This document shows, piece by piece, positions 27,770 to 36,849 of a DNA stretch of 64,000 nucleotides (position 1 is its first letter; each line of letters starts with the position of its first letter). The DNA is taken from NCBI RefSeq assembly GCF_014251755.1, contig NZ_CP059200.1:102286-166285 (forward strand). The letters are read 5' to 3'. Both the position numbers and the translations under genes were made by a program. The notes under the pieces were generated by a model. The model saw only the letters and a list, made by a program, of their open reading frames with translations. It made no database searches and was not told the origin of the DNA. Origin of the DNA: Blattabacterium cuenoti (GTDB lineage: Bacteria > Bacteroidota > Bacteroidia > Flavobacteriales > Blattabacteriaceae).

Positions 27770-29122
27770 TTATAATCCAGTCTCTAAATCTAGATTATCT
27801 AAAAAATTCGTATTATAATTTCCTTTTAAAAAATCATTATTTTGCATAAGTTTTCTAAGTAAAGGAAGAGTCGTATGTATTCCTTCTATAACAAATTCAT
27901 CTAAAGAACGACGCATTTTTTCAATGGTTTCTTTTCTACTTTTTGCCGTGGTAATAATTTTAGCAATCATAGAATCATAATAATGTGGAACAAAATATCC
28001 TGCATAAATATGTGTATCGATACGTACGCCTTTTCCTCCAGGTAAATGCATTTGAGTTATTCTTCCAGGAACTGGACGAAAATTTTGATACGGTTCTTCT
28101 GCATTAATTCTACATTCTATAGAATACATTTTGGGATAAAAATTTTTTTTTATAGAAAGTTTTTTTCCATAAGCTAAAAATATCTGTTCTTGAATTAAAT
28201 CTAGCCCTGTTATTTCTTCGGTAATCGTATGTTCCACTTGTATTCTGGGATTCATTTCCATGAAATAAAAATTTTCGTTATGATCTACCAAAAATTCTAT
28301 AGTTCCTACTCCTTCATAATGAAGATATTCAGCTGCTTTTACCGCTTCATTTCCTATTTTTTTTCTAAGAAATGGAGTTAAAAATGGAGAAGGCGCTTCT
28401 TCTACCAATTTTTGATTTTTTCTTTGAATAGAACAATCTCTTTCTGACAAATGACATACTTTTCCATATTTATCTCCGATTATTTGTATTTCTATGTGTC
28501 TGGGATTCAAAATTAATTTTTCTATGTACATATTTTTGTTTCTAAAACAATACCAAGCTTCTTTTTTAGCTTCTTCCCAAGAATTTTTTAAATTTTTCTT
28601 ATTTAAAACAGATCGGATTCCTTTTCCTCCACCTCCAGAAACAGCTTTGATAATAATGGGGTATCCTATTTCATTTGCTATTTTTTCTATCTCTTGATAA
28701 GATGATTTAAAAAAACAGTCAGATCCAGGTAAACAAGAAATCCCAATTTTTTTCATGGTTTTCTTGGCTAGAATTTTATTTCCTATCTGAAGCATATGAT
28801 TTGGTTTTGCCCCAATAAATTTTATTCCATGTTTTTGGCACATCGAAGAAAAATATGCATTTTCAGATAAAAATCCATATCCAGGATGAATTGCATCTGC
28901 GTTTGTAATTTCTGCAGCAGAAATCAAATTTGAAATATTTAAATAAGATTGATATGGAGAAGGAGGGCCAATGCATACAGCTTCATCCGCAAAATAAACA
29001 TGAAGACTATGTTTGTCTACTGTAGAATAAACAGCTACAGTTTTAATTCCCAATTCTCTAGACGTTCGTATGATTCGTAAAGCAATTTCTCCACGATTAG
29101 CTATTAATATTTTTTTAAACAT
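27770..29122 (-). CDS. accC: Acetyl-CoA carboxylase, biotin carboxylase subunit
   Basis: The 450-residue ATP-grasp enzyme has the N-terminus MFKKILIANRGEIALRIIRT, the glycine-rich loop IIKAVSGGGGKGIRSV, and the metal/active-site block FYFMEMNPRIQVEHTITEE. It carboxylates biotin on AccB, the first half of malonyl-CoA formation. It follows accB after 5 bases. The carboxyltransferase subunits are not in this window. Confidence 0.97.
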   Translation of the reverse strand: MFKKILIANRGEIALRIIRTSRELGIKTVAVYSTVDKHSLHVYFADEAVCIGPPSPYQSYLNISNLISAAEITNADAIHPGYGFLSENAYFSSMCQKHGIKFIGAKPNHMLQIGNKILAKKTMKKIGISCLPGSDCFFKSSYQEIEKIANEIGYPIIIKAVSGGGGKGIRSVLNKKNLKNSWEEAKKEAWYCFRNKNMYIEKLILNPRHIEIQIIGDKYGKVCHLSERDCSIQRKNQKLVEEAPSPFLTPFLRKKIGNEAVKAAEYLHYEGVGTIEFLVDHNENFYFMEMNPRIQVEHTITEEITGLDLIQEQIFLAYGKKLSIKKNFYPKMYSIECRINAEEPYQNFRPVPGRITQMHLPGGKGVRIDTHIYAGYFVPHYYDSMIAKIITTAKSRKETIEKMRRSLDEFVIEGIHTTLPLLRKLMQNNDFLKGNYNTNFLDNLDLETGL

Positions 29123-29127
29123 AAAAT

Positions 29128-29610
29128 TTAATAGTTAGGATCTAAAATAAATAAAGGCTGGTCATAATCTACAGGAGAAGCATCTTCCACTAAAATTTTA
29201 ATCAATTTTCCATTTACTTCAGATTCAATATCATTAAATAATTTCATCGCTTCTATCACACAAACTTTCGTTCCTATTTTTATTTGATCTCCTACTTTTA
29301 CAAAAGGTTTTTGATCCGGATGAGGTCTCCTATAAAATGTACCTATCATAGGAGATGTTATGGTGATATATTGATTCTTGTTTTCTTTTTCTGTTTTATA
29401 AAATCTATCAGGAAAATCAAAAGAAGTAGAAGAAGATGATAATGAAGACTTTTTAGTAGTAGAAAAATCAGGATTCCATGAATATGGTTCTTTTTTTATC
29501 AATGCTCTATTTTTTATGTAAATCTCAGTATTTCCTATTTTTATCCTTATTTCATCAATATTTGAATCAGAAATAAATTGAATCAGGGATTTTATTTTTT
29601 TTAAATCCAT
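29128..29610 (-). CDS. accB: Biotin carboxyl carrier protein of acetyl-CoA carboxylase
   Basis: The 160-residue protein has a C-terminal biotinyl domain with the lysine motif VIEAMKLFNDIESE (Lys biotinylated) and the lead-in ITSPMIGTFYRRPHPDQKPF. A Ser-rich linker (TTKKSSLSSSSTSFDF) joins it to the N-terminal domain. It lies between rpmF (11-base gap) and accC. In relatives fabH is often in this cluster between rpmF and accB but is absent here. Confidence 0.96.
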   Translation of the reverse strand: MDLKKIKSLIQFISDSNIDEIRIKIGNTEIYIKNRALIKKEPYSWNPDFSTTKKSSLSSSSTSFDFPDRFYKTEKENKNQYITITSPMIGTFYRRPHPDQKPFVKVGDQIKIGTKVCVIEAMKLFNDIESEVNGKLIKILVEDASPVDYDQPLFILDPNY

Positions 29611-29621
29611 AATATTGATGT

Positions 29622-29828
29622 TTATGAGAATTTTTTTTCATTCTTACCACGACGATATAGAACAATCTTTCCTCTATAATAAAGTTTATTTTCATACCAA
29701 TATGCATGATGATATAAATGTTTTTGATTTGTTAAAGCACATTTTGCTAATAAAGGTTTTTTGATTTTCAAATGACTTCTTCTCTTATTTTTTCTAGATT
29801 TAGATTGTCTTCTTTTAGGATGCGCCAT
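29622..29828 (-). CDS. rpmF: 50S ribosomal protein L32
   Basis: The 68-residue protein begins MAHPKRRQSKSRKNKRRSH, the standard bL32 N-terminus, followed by a short C-terminal part with one Cys (LLAKCALTNQKHLYHHAY). It heads the rpmF-accB-accC group, which couples ribosome and lipid genes as in many bacteria. It is divergent from proS over 99 bases. Confidence 0.96.
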   Translation of the reverse strand: MAHPKRRQSKSRKNKRRSHLKIKKPLLAKCALTNQKHLYHHAYWYENKLYYRGKIVLYRRGKNEKKFS

Positions 29829-29927
29829 AAATAATATTTATTAAATTACTAATTTAGAAATAAAATTAAATGTGTTAAATAATTTTTCTATCTTTCATAT
29901 AGATTATTCATTTATTATGTTTTTTTT

Positions 29928-31403
29928 ATGAATCCATTAACTAAACGTAGTGAAAATTATTCAAAATGGTATAATGAAATAGTTGTTAGATCTGGGTTAG
30001 CAGAATTTTCCGGAATACGTGGCTTTATGATTCTAAAACCATATGGTTACTCTTTATGGGATAGAATGAAAACAATATTAGATAAAATGTTAAAACTGAC
30101 TGGACATCAAAATGTTTATTTTCCTTTACTTATTCCAAAATCTCTTTTTTCAAAAGAAAAAGAACATACTCAAATTTTTTCTGAAGGATGTGCCGTGGTT
30201 ACACATTCTAGATTAATAAGAAAGAATCCAAATCAAGAAGAACTTATCGTTGATTTGGATTCTAAGTTAGAAGAAGAATTAGTAATTAGACCCACTTCAG
30301 AAAGTATAATATGGAAAACTTATAAACGTTGGATTCAATCTTATAGAGATTTACCTATTTTATTTAATCAATGGGGAAATGCATTAAGATGGGAAATGCG
30401 AACTCGTTTATTTCTTAGAACTACTGAATTTTTATGGCAAGAGGGGCATACTGCTCATTCTACAAAAAAAGAAGCGATAGAAGAAACTATAAAAATATTG
30501 AATATTTATACAAATTTTTCCGAAAAATTTATGGCAATTCCTGTATTACAAGGAATCAAACCATATATGGATAAATTTTCTGGTTCAGAAAAAACATATT
30601 GCATTGAAGCGCTCATGCAAGATGGAAAAGCATTGCAAATGGGAACTTCACATTTTTTAGGACAAAATTTTTCGAAAGCATTCGATGTGAAATTTACTAA
30701 TTTTAACGGAAAAAAAGAATATGTATGGTCTACTTCTTGGGGTGTATCTACCAGATTAATAGGTGGATTAATCATGTCTCATTCTGATGATAAAGGATTA
30801 ATTTTACCTCCAAAAATAGCTCCTATACAAGTTGTTATAATTCCAATATTTTATAAAAAACAACGTATTACTAATATTCATGATATATCCATAAAAATTC
30901 TAAATCTATTAGAAAAAGAAGGAATAAGAGTCAAATATGATGATAGAATGATATGTACTCCTGGATGGAAATTTCATGAATATGAAATAAAAGGAATTCC
31001 CATTCGAATCAGTATCGGAAAAAATGAAATTCAAAATGAAAAAGTAGAAATCTTTAAAAGAGACACATGTGAAAAAATATATATACCTTGGATAAATTTA
31101 AAAAATTCAATTCCAAAATTACTAGATGAAATACAAAATAACATTTATAAGAAAGCGGTTCAAAGAACTCAAAAATTAATCATGAAATCGGATCATTACA
31201 ATGATTTTAAACATCAAATAAATCATTCAGGAGGTTTTATTTTTGCTCATTGGGATGGAACAAAAAATACAAGTAAAAAAATACAAGAAGAAACAGAAGC
31301 AACCATCCGTTGTATTCCTATTTCTAATGAGAAAGAAAAAGGAAAATGCATTTTTTCTGGAAAAACCTCTTTACAAAGAGTCGTTTTTTCTAAATCTTAT
31401 TGA
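29928..31403 (+). CDS. proS: Prolyl-tRNA synthetase (short, archaeal/eukaryote-type)
   Basis: The 491-residue class II synthetase has motif 2 (RPTSESIIWKTYKRWIQSYRD, in part) with RWEMRTRLFLRTTEFLWQEGHTAH and motif 3 GGLIMSHSDDKGLILPP. It lacks the editing insert of the longer bacterial form and ends with the extended C-terminal domain of the archaeal/eukaryote type, which is usual in Bacteroidetes. Its 3' end overlaps the convergent pyrD by 7 bases. Confidence 0.96.
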   Translation: MNPLTKRSENYSKWYNEIVVRSGLAEFSGIRGFMILKPYGYSLWDRMKTILDKMLKLTGHQNVYFPLLIPKSLFSKEKEHTQIFSEGCAVVTHSRLIRKNPNQEELIVDLDSKLEEELVIRPTSESIIWKTYKRWIQSYRDLPILFNQWGNALRWEMRTRLFLRTTEFLWQEGHTAHSTKKEAIEETIKILNIYTNFSEKFMAIPVLQGIKPYMDKFSGSEKTYCIEALMQDGKALQMGTSHFLGQNFSKAFDVKFTNFNGKKEYVWSTSWGVSTRLIGGLIMSHSDDKGLILPPKIAPIQVVIIPIFYKKQRITNIHDISIKILNLLEKEGIRVKYDDRMICTPGWKFHEYEIKGIPIRISIGKNEIQNEKVEIFKRDTCEKIYIPWINLKNSIPKLLDEIQNNIYKKAVQRTQKLIMKSDHYNDFKHQINHSGGFIFAHWDGTKNTSKKIQEETEATIRCIPISNEKEKGKCIFSGKTSLQRVVFSKSY

Positions 31404-32338
31404 ATGTTTTTTAGTTTTCCTTTGAAACTATTTAAAGATGAATAATTTTTTTTTTCCAAAATCAAAGTTAATTCTTTTTTCAATCTTTCAAACACTAAAA
31501 TTCCCTCTTTCAGAAATTGTGTTCCAATTTGAACAGCAGAAGCTCCACATAATATATGTTCAAAAATGTCTTTTCCAGAAGAAATACCTCCACATCCTAT
31601 TATAGAGATATCTTTTCGGAGATAAGTATAAAACTTATGAACATTGGCTAATGCAAATGGCTTTATCATATATCCACCAATTCCTCCAAATCCTTTTTTG
31701 GGGCGTATTACGACTGACTCTTTATTTGCATCAATAAAGAGACCATTAGGTAAACTATTAATACAAGTAACAAAAAAAATGGGAAATTGATTTAAAATCA
31801 AAGCTATATTTTTAATATGTTCATCTTGAAAATAAGGAGGAAGTTTAATTCCTAAAGGTTTTTTATTAAATTTAAATATGTTTTCTATGAAATTTGATAT
31901 TTGATCAAAATCATATCCGAACATTTCTTTTTTTCCAATAAGATTCGGACAAGATAAGTTTAATTCTATAGCAGTTACTTTTGAAGATTGATTTGCTTTT
32001 TGAATGAGAAAATAATTTTCTTCTTTGGATAATCCGGATATAGAAAGAAAAACAGGTTTATTTATTTTTTTTTTCTCTAAAAAATCTAGATAAAAATGAA
32101 TTCCAAGATTAGGTAAACCCATAGAATTTATGCTTCCTATATTCCATTCAAAATATCTGGGTAAAACATTTCCTTTTCTTGGTTGAGATGTACAACTTTT
32201 TGTAACAACTCCACCAGAAGAACTATTTAATAAATTAGATAGTTCTTTATCTGTAGAACAAAGAACTCCTGAAGCATTCATTATGCATAATGGAAGTTGA
32301 ATTCCATTTATACTAGCAGTAGTATCTATTTTTTTCAT
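31397..32338 (-). CDS. pyrD: Dihydroorotate dehydrogenase, class 1A (fumarate type)
   Basis: From ATG 32338 the protein has 313 residues; two further in-frame ATGs lie just upstream. It follows the Lactococcus PyrDA pattern closely: MNASGVLCSTDKEL, LPRYFEWNIGSINSMGLPNLG, ELNLSCPNLIGK (active-site Cys) and KPLGIKLPPYF. The class 1A enzyme is soluble and passes electrons to fumarate. It is divergent from the fused UMP synthase (67-base gap), which does the next two steps of the pathway. Confidence 0.93.
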   Translation of the reverse strand: MKKIDTTASINGIQLPLCIMNASGVLCSTDKELSNLLNSSSGGVVTKSCTSQPRKGNVLPRYFEWNIGSINSMGLPNLGIHFYLDFLEKKKINKPVFLSISGLSKEENYFLIQKANQSSKVTAIELNLSCPNLIGKKEMFGYDFDQISNFIENIFKFNKKPLGIKLPPYFQDEHIKNIALILNQFPIFFVTCINSLPNGLFIDANKESVVIRPKKGFGGIGGYMIKPFALANVHKFYTYLRKDISIIGCGGISSGKDIFEHILCGASAVQIGTQFLKEGILVFERLKKELTLILEKKNYSSLNSFKGKLKNIQ

Positions 32339-32405
32339 AATCATATGAATCAATTGTAATAATATTCAATTATAAAATTTTTTAACTTTACTAAAACAGT
32401 TTTTT

Positions 32406-33767
32406 ATGGAAGAAAAAGAACAATTCTTTTTAGAAATTTATAATTTAGGAATCATAAAATTTGGAAATTTTACACTAAAAAGTGGAATGAATTCTTCTAT
32501 ATATATAGATTTTCGTCCAATAGCTTCTAGACCAGATTTATTAATAAAGTTATCGGATTTACTCCTACATGAGGTTCCATCTTATGATTTTGAACTAATT
32601 TGTGGAGTTCCATATGCGGCTTTACCTATAGCTACTACTTTATCTTTAAGATCCAAAATTCCGCTAATTATTAAAAGAAAAGAAAATAAAGGATATGGAA
32701 CAGAACGAATGATTGAAGGAATATATAAAATAGGACAAAATTGCCTGATTATAGAAGATGTTATTACAAGTGGAGATAGTTTATTAAAAACTATAATAGA
32801 CCTTGAGAAAGAAGGATTAATAATTAAAAATATTATGTCCATTCTTGACAGAGAACAAGGAGGAATAGAAAATATAAAAAAAATAGGGTATAATATCCGA
32901 ACTTTATTTCGAATAGGAGAAGTTTTCAAAATATTAAAAAAAAAATCTTTTCTGAAAGAAAAAGAAATACATATGATTCAATTTTTTATTAAAAATAATA
33001 TAAAAAATATTCAAAATAAACGGATTTCTTATGAAGAAAAAAAAGAAAAAATATCTCATCCTATAGGAAAAAAACTTATAGATATTACGTTGAAAAAAAA
33101 AACAAATTTAATAGTTTCGGCTGATTTAATAGATCCTAAACAAATTTTAAAATTAGTCAGTTTAATTGGAGATAGAATTTGTGGATTAAAACTTCATGTA
33201 GATATCATAAATGATTTTTCATTTTCATTTATAAATTATCTTAAAAATATTTCTATAAAAAAAAATTTTTTATTATTAGAAGATAGAAAATTATGTGATG
33301 TTAGTTCTACAAATTGTCTTCAATTGCATTACGGAATACACAAAATTTCTTCTTGGGCAGATATTGTTACGGCACATGTACTTGCTGGAAGTATGAGTAT
33401 TCAAAACTTGAACATTCCTTATAATATGGGATTGATTACAATATCTGAAATGTCTTCTTATGGAGGATTATATGATGATAATTACATAAGAAAAGTACTA
33501 AATATTTCTTTAAAAAATCCAAAAGTTATTGGAACTGTAGCACAAAGAAAAGTGGATGATAGATTACTATTATTTACACCTGGTATCCATTTTTATGAAA
33601 AAAAAAATAATCTAGGAAATAAATATATTCATCCTGTTCAAGCTTTTGAAAAAAATAAAAGTGATTTTATTATTGTAGGCAAAGCTATTTTTCAATCTGA
33701 AAATCCAAAAATAACGGCAGAAGAATATAAAAATGCGGGATGGAAAGCTTATGAAAATGGACTTTAA
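32406..33767 (+). CDS. pyrEF: Bifunctional UMP synthase: orotate phosphoribosyltransferase-OMP decarboxylase fusion
   Basis: This is one frame of 453 residues with two domains. Residues 1 to about 205 are orotate phosphoribosyltransferase, with FGNFTLKSGMNSSIYIDFR, CGVPYAALPIA, RRKE-like KRKENKGYGTERMIEG and the PRPP loop IIEDVITSGDS. Residues from about 225 on are OMP decarboxylase, with LKLHVDI (Lys272) and LEDRKLCDV (302-309, the Asp-Lys-Asp set), then GLITISEMSSYG, TPGIHF and IIVGKAIF. Domain order and motifs resemble animal UMP synthase more than bacterial PyrE or PyrF. It converts orotate to UMP. Confidence 0.95.
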   Translation: MEEKEQFFLEIYNLGIIKFGNFTLKSGMNSSIYIDFRPIASRPDLLIKLSDLLLHEVPSYDFELICGVPYAALPIATTLSLRSKIPLIIKRKENKGYGTERMIEGIYKIGQNCLIIEDVITSGDSLLKTIIDLEKEGLIIKNIMSILDREQGGIENIKKIGYNIRTLFRIGEVFKILKKKSFLKEKEIHMIQFFIKNNIKNIQNKRISYEEKKEKISHPIGKKLIDITLKKKTNLIVSADLIDPKQILKLVSLIGDRICGLKLHVDIINDFSFSFINYLKNISIKKNFLLLEDRKLCDVSSTNCLQLHYGIHKISSWADIVTAHVLAGSMSIQNLNIPYNMGLITISEMSSYGGLYDDNYIRKVLNISLKNPKVIGTVAQRKVDDRLLLFTPGIHFYEKKNNLGNKYIHPVQAFEKNKSDFIIVGKAIFQSENPKITAEEYKNAGWKAYENGL

Positions 33768-33940
33768 ATTATTCATTTTATTCCATTAGCATAATATGAG
33801 TTTTTTTTTTAAAAATTAATGATACTGATAATATTTTTCTTTAATTTGTATAAAGGTAGTCATATTTAAAAAATTGTTTTGTAATCATAAAAAAATTGAA
33901 AGAAACAAGGTTAAAAAAATTCTTTGAATAAATTTTTAGT

Positions 33941-34516
33941 ATGGAATGGGTCAATTCGTTAATTAGTTGTTTTATGATACTTTTTAGCATTATAGATATA
34001 TTAGGTAATGCTCCTATAATTATGGGATTTAAATCAAAAGGAAACATTATAGACACCAAAAAAGTTGTAATTACTTCTCTTGTAATATTTTTATCTTTTC
34101 TTTTTTTAGGACAACCTATGCTTACAATCATTGGAGTTGATGTCCATTCTTTCTCTGTAGCGGGATCTATAGTATTGTTTTTCATTGGATTAGAAATGAT
34201 ATTAGGAATAGATCTTCATAAGGTTACGGAAAATGCTCAAACTTCTATTGTTCCAATATCCTTTCCCCTTATAGCTGGTCCTGGATCTTTAACAACTTTA
34301 ATTTCATTAAGAACAACTTATGACGTAAATATTATTCTTTTATCTCTTATTTTGAATATGATAGTTGTTTATTTTGTAATAGATAAATGTGATTTTATAG
34401 CCGAAAAAATAGGAAATAATGGATTGGATATTTTAAAGAAAATATTTGGAATTGTTTTATTAGCTTTTGCTGTAAAAATTTTTGGAGCAAATGCTAGTCA
34501 ATTATTTCAACAATAA
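33941..34516 (+). CDS. MarC family (UPF0056) membrane protein
   Basis: The 191-residue protein has six hydrophobic segments. Typical MarC motifs are present: FSIIDILGNAPIIMGF near the N-terminus, GVDVHSFSVAGSIVLFFIG, and VPISFPLIAGPGSLTTLISL in the centre. Function of the family is not settled; an early link to multidrug resistance was withdrawn. The gene converges on rnpA and the two overlap by 10 bases. The 173 bases upstream hold no gene I can see. Confidence 0.9.
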   Translation: MEWVNSLISCFMILFSIIDILGNAPIIMGFKSKGNIIDTKKVVITSLVIFLSFLFLGQPMLTIIGVDVHSFSVAGSIVLFFIGLEMILGIDLHKVTENAQTSIVPISFPLIAGPGSLTTLISLRTTYDVNIILLSLILNMIVVYFVIDKCDFIAEKIGNNGLDILKKIFGIVLLAFAVKIFGANASQLFQQ

Positions 34517-34864
34517 TTTTTTATTATGTTATTGAAAATTTTTATAACAGATTCATTTACATTTTTAAATTCAGGTAAATAAAAAGCTTTATAAATCAAA
34601 ATTATGTCATAATAATTTTGATTTATAACATGTTTTTCAATCATGGATTTGTTCAACAAAAAAGAAGCTTTTAACAAACGTTTTATTCTATTCCTGTAAA
34701 CTGATTTTTTAAAATTTTTTTTTTACTAAAGTTCCAATCAGGTTGATTGATAAATTTTTTTCATTATTTATTTTTTGTAATAAAAAAACAGATAGGATAG
34801 GATACACAAACAAATATTTTCCGTTTTTTATTACTTCTTCAAAAATTTTTTTTTTGAATTTCAT
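34507..34864 (-). pseudogene. rnpA: RNase P protein component, frameshifted in a 10-base poly(A) tract
   Basis: From ATG 34864 the frame reads MKFKKKIFEEVIKNGKYLFV and then LIGTLVKKKF before a TAA at 34711-34709. Just before the stop is a run of ten A (minus strand; plus-strand T at 34715-34724). Removing one A restores LVKKNFKKSVYRNRIKRLLK and an open frame to TGA at 34507, giving 118 residues. That block is the RnpA signature (KKNFKKAVDRNRIKRL type). The remaining C-terminus (NYYDIILIYKAFYLPEF) also fits. Everything except the one base is intact, so slippage at the A run may still make protein. It starts 2 bases after fbp ends and so is cotranscribed with fbp. Confidence 0.88.
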
Positions 34865-34866
34865 TT

Positions 34867-35877
34867 TCAATCATATTCACAATCTAACATAAATTTTTCT
34901 AACTTGGAAACCATTCCTATAGGTCCACAAACAAATGGAGTTCTTTGATGTAATTTAATCGGTTTTATATCTAGAATCCGTTGTTTTCCATCAGAAGCTT
35001 TCCCTCCAGCTTGTTCAGCTAAAAAAGCCATAGGATTACATTCATAAAGCAATCTTAATTTTCCTTCTGGAGAAGAAGCTGTTTTGGGATAAATATATAT
35101 CCCTCCTTGTATCAAATTTCTGTGAAAATCACCCACTAAAGAACCGATATATCTTGCAGTATAGGGTCTATTCTCTTTTTTTTCTTTACAATATCTGATA
35201 AATTTCCTAATTCCATTAGGAAATTTATCAGAATTTCCTTCATTTATGGAATAAATTTTTTCCGTTTTGGGAAAACAAAGATTAAAATGAGATAAATAAA
35301 ATGTTCCAACTGAAGGATCTAAAGTAAATCCATGCACTCCATTTCCAGTACTATATACCAATATAGTAGAAGATCCATAAATAATATATCCTGCAAGAAT
35401 TTGTTGAATTCCTTTTTGCAAGAAATCTTCTATTGTTAAATTCATTTGAATTGGAGATTTTCTCATATATACAGAAAATATAGTTCCAATAGATATATTC
35501 ACATCTATATTAGAAGAACCATCAAGTGGATCTATTAAAACAATATATTGATTTTGAAAAATATTTTCTTGCTTCCCTTTTATAACTATAAAATCTTTAC
35601 TTTCTTCAGAAGCTATTCCACAAACAACATTTCTACTTTTAAAAGATTCAATAAATGCTCTATGAGCAAAATCATCCAATTTTTTCTGATTTTCTCCTTG
35701 AACATTAGTAATACCAGAACTTCCTATAACTTTTTCTGTTAACCCTGCTTTGTTCACTTCTTTATGAATTGCTTTAGAAGCTAATTTTATAGAGCTAAAT
35801 AAACGCAATAATGCCTCGGTTGAAGAGGAAAAACAATTGATATTTTTTTCTATAATAAATTCTCCTAATGTGTACAT
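34867..35877 (-). CDS. fbp: Fructose-1,6-bisphosphatase, class I
   Basis: From ATG 35877 ([12 protein letters not shown]) the protein has 336 residues; a longer in-frame extension to 35982 is rejected as non-homologous. Class I FBPase motifs are present: [11 protein letters not shown], the metal site [15 protein letters not shown], and [26 protein letters not shown]. The enzyme makes fructose-6-phosphate for gluconeogenesis. The frameshifted rnpA follows after 2 bases. Confidence 0.95.
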   Translation of the reverse strand: MYTLGEFIIEKNINCFSSSTEALLRLFSSIKLASKAIHKEVNKAGLTEKVIGSSGITNVQGENQKKLDDFAHRAFIESFKSRNVVCGIASEESKDFIVIKGKQENIFQNQYIVLIDPLDGSSNIDVNISIGTIFSVYMRKSPIQMNLTIEDFLQKGIQQILAGYIIYGSSTILVYSTGNGVHGFTLDPSVGTFYLSHFNLCFPKTEKIYSINEGNSDKFPNGIRKFIRYCKEKKENRPYTARYIGSLVGDFHRNLIQGGIYIYPKTASSPEGKLRLLYECNPMAFLAEQAGGKASDGKQRILDIKPIKLHQRTPFVCGPIGMVSKLEKFMLDCEYD

Positions 35878-36050
35878 GTCTCTTTCAAACAAGATTTTAA
35901 AATCAGATTTTTTTACTAAAAAACATAAAATTATAAAAAGACGGACATGAATAATAGAAAATTTCGTACAAACAAATATCACAATAATTTTTCAATATTC
36001 AATAATAAAATAAAAACATTGCTGTAATTCACTTTTAGTTTGAATATTTA

Positions 36051-36093
36051 AACAAAAAAAATAGCATGAATCAATCTCTTCATCATGCTATTT
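36051..36093 (-). terminator. Rho-independent terminator after the small lipoprotein gene
   Basis: A perfect 11-base inverted repeat (36059-36069 and 36083-36093, AAATAGCATGA and its complement) has a 13-base loop. On the minus strand it is followed by an 8-base T run. It starts 6 bases after the lipoprotein stop codon, the expected position for that gene. Confidence 0.8.
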
Positions 36094-36098
36094 AATTT

Positions 36099-36392
36099 TT
36101 AAAAATCAGGAATGGGTACTATTCCTGATACTTTATTTAAAGTTTGAATAATTTCTCTAAGATTAGGATCGTTACGCATCATTTCTTTCAGAGATAGTGT
36201 TTTTTCATTCTCTTGCTCTTGAGAAGTAGAAGAGGCTGATGCAATTTTTGTAGTTTGATCATCAGTTACTACAGTTTTAGTTTTTTTGATGATATCTGAT
36301 TTATCAATGATTCCAGATAAACCTTCATCATGACATGATGAAAAAAATATGATCGAAAACAACAAAAAGATGAAAATAAATATTTTTTTCAT
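36099..36392 (-). CDS. Small predicted lipoprotein, unknown function
   Basis: This 97-residue protein has a signal peptide (MKKIFIFIFLLFSIIFFSSC) whose Cys20 fits a lipobox and would be lipidated. The mature part is hydrophilic, with a Ser/Thr/Gln/Glu-rich linker and a C-terminal LKEMMRNDPNLREIIQTLNK helix. It stands alone, with its own terminator downstream and a divergent dut gene upstream. I do not recognise a family. Confidence 0.72.
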   Translation of the reverse strand: MKKIFIFIFLLFSIIFFSSCHDEGLSGIIDKSDIIKKTKTVVTDDQTTKIASASSTSQEQENEKTLSLKEMMRNDPNLREIIQTLNKVSGIVPIPDF

Positions 36393-36450
36393 TTTTTATC
36401 GATTTTTATTCCGTAATATAAATCTTTTTTTTTAAATTATTGCAATAAAT

Positions 36451-36846
36451 ATGTGCATTACTATAAAAATATTTAATACTTCATCTAATCCTTTACCTAA
36501 TTATGAAACAAAAGGATCCTCTGGAATGGACTTAAGAGCTTATTTAAAAAATAATATTACAATTCTTTCTATGGAAAGAAAAATTATAAAAACAGGTTTA
36601 TTTATTGAAATTCCTAAAGGATACGAAGGACAAATTCGACCAAGGAGTGGTTTAGCTTTAACTCATGGAGTCACTGTATTAAATGATCCAGGAACTATAG
36701 ATTCTGATTACAGAGGAGAAATAAAAATATTATTATTGAATTTGTCCAATCATCCTTTTATTATAGAAAATGGAAATAGAATTGCTCAAATTATATTTTA
36801 TAAATATGAAAAAATAAAATGGAATCCTAAATTAATTAGAAAATAA
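36451..36846 (+). CDS. dut: dUTP diphosphatase lacking C-terminal motif V
   Basis: The 131-residue protein has trimeric dUTPase motifs I-IV: GSSGMDLRA, RPRSGLAL, GTIDSDYRGEI and NRIAQIIF. Motif V (RGxGGFGSTG type), which closes over the active site, is missing: the protein ends YKYEKIKWNPKLIRK. No frame downstream encodes the motif, and the next gene begins its 3' end 4 bases later. dUTPase makes dUMP for thymidylate synthase and keeps uracil out of DNA. Activity of the shortened enzyme is uncertain. Confidence 0.9.
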   Translation: MCITIKIFNTSSNPLPNYETKGSSGMDLRAYLKNNITILSMERKIIKTGLFIEIPKGYEGQIRPRSGLALTHGVTVLNDPGTIDSDYRGEIKILLLNLSNHPFIIENGNRIAQIIFYKYEKIKWNPKLIRK

Positions 36847-36849
36847 ATT

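Noticed and set aside
33841-34185. 114-codon frame antisense to marC
   Set aside because: It lies opposite a well-conserved membrane protein gene and encodes no recognisable motif.
35878-36050. Extra gene between fbp and the lipoprotein gene
   Set aside because: The region holds only short frames; the upstream extension of fbp has no similarity to FBPase.
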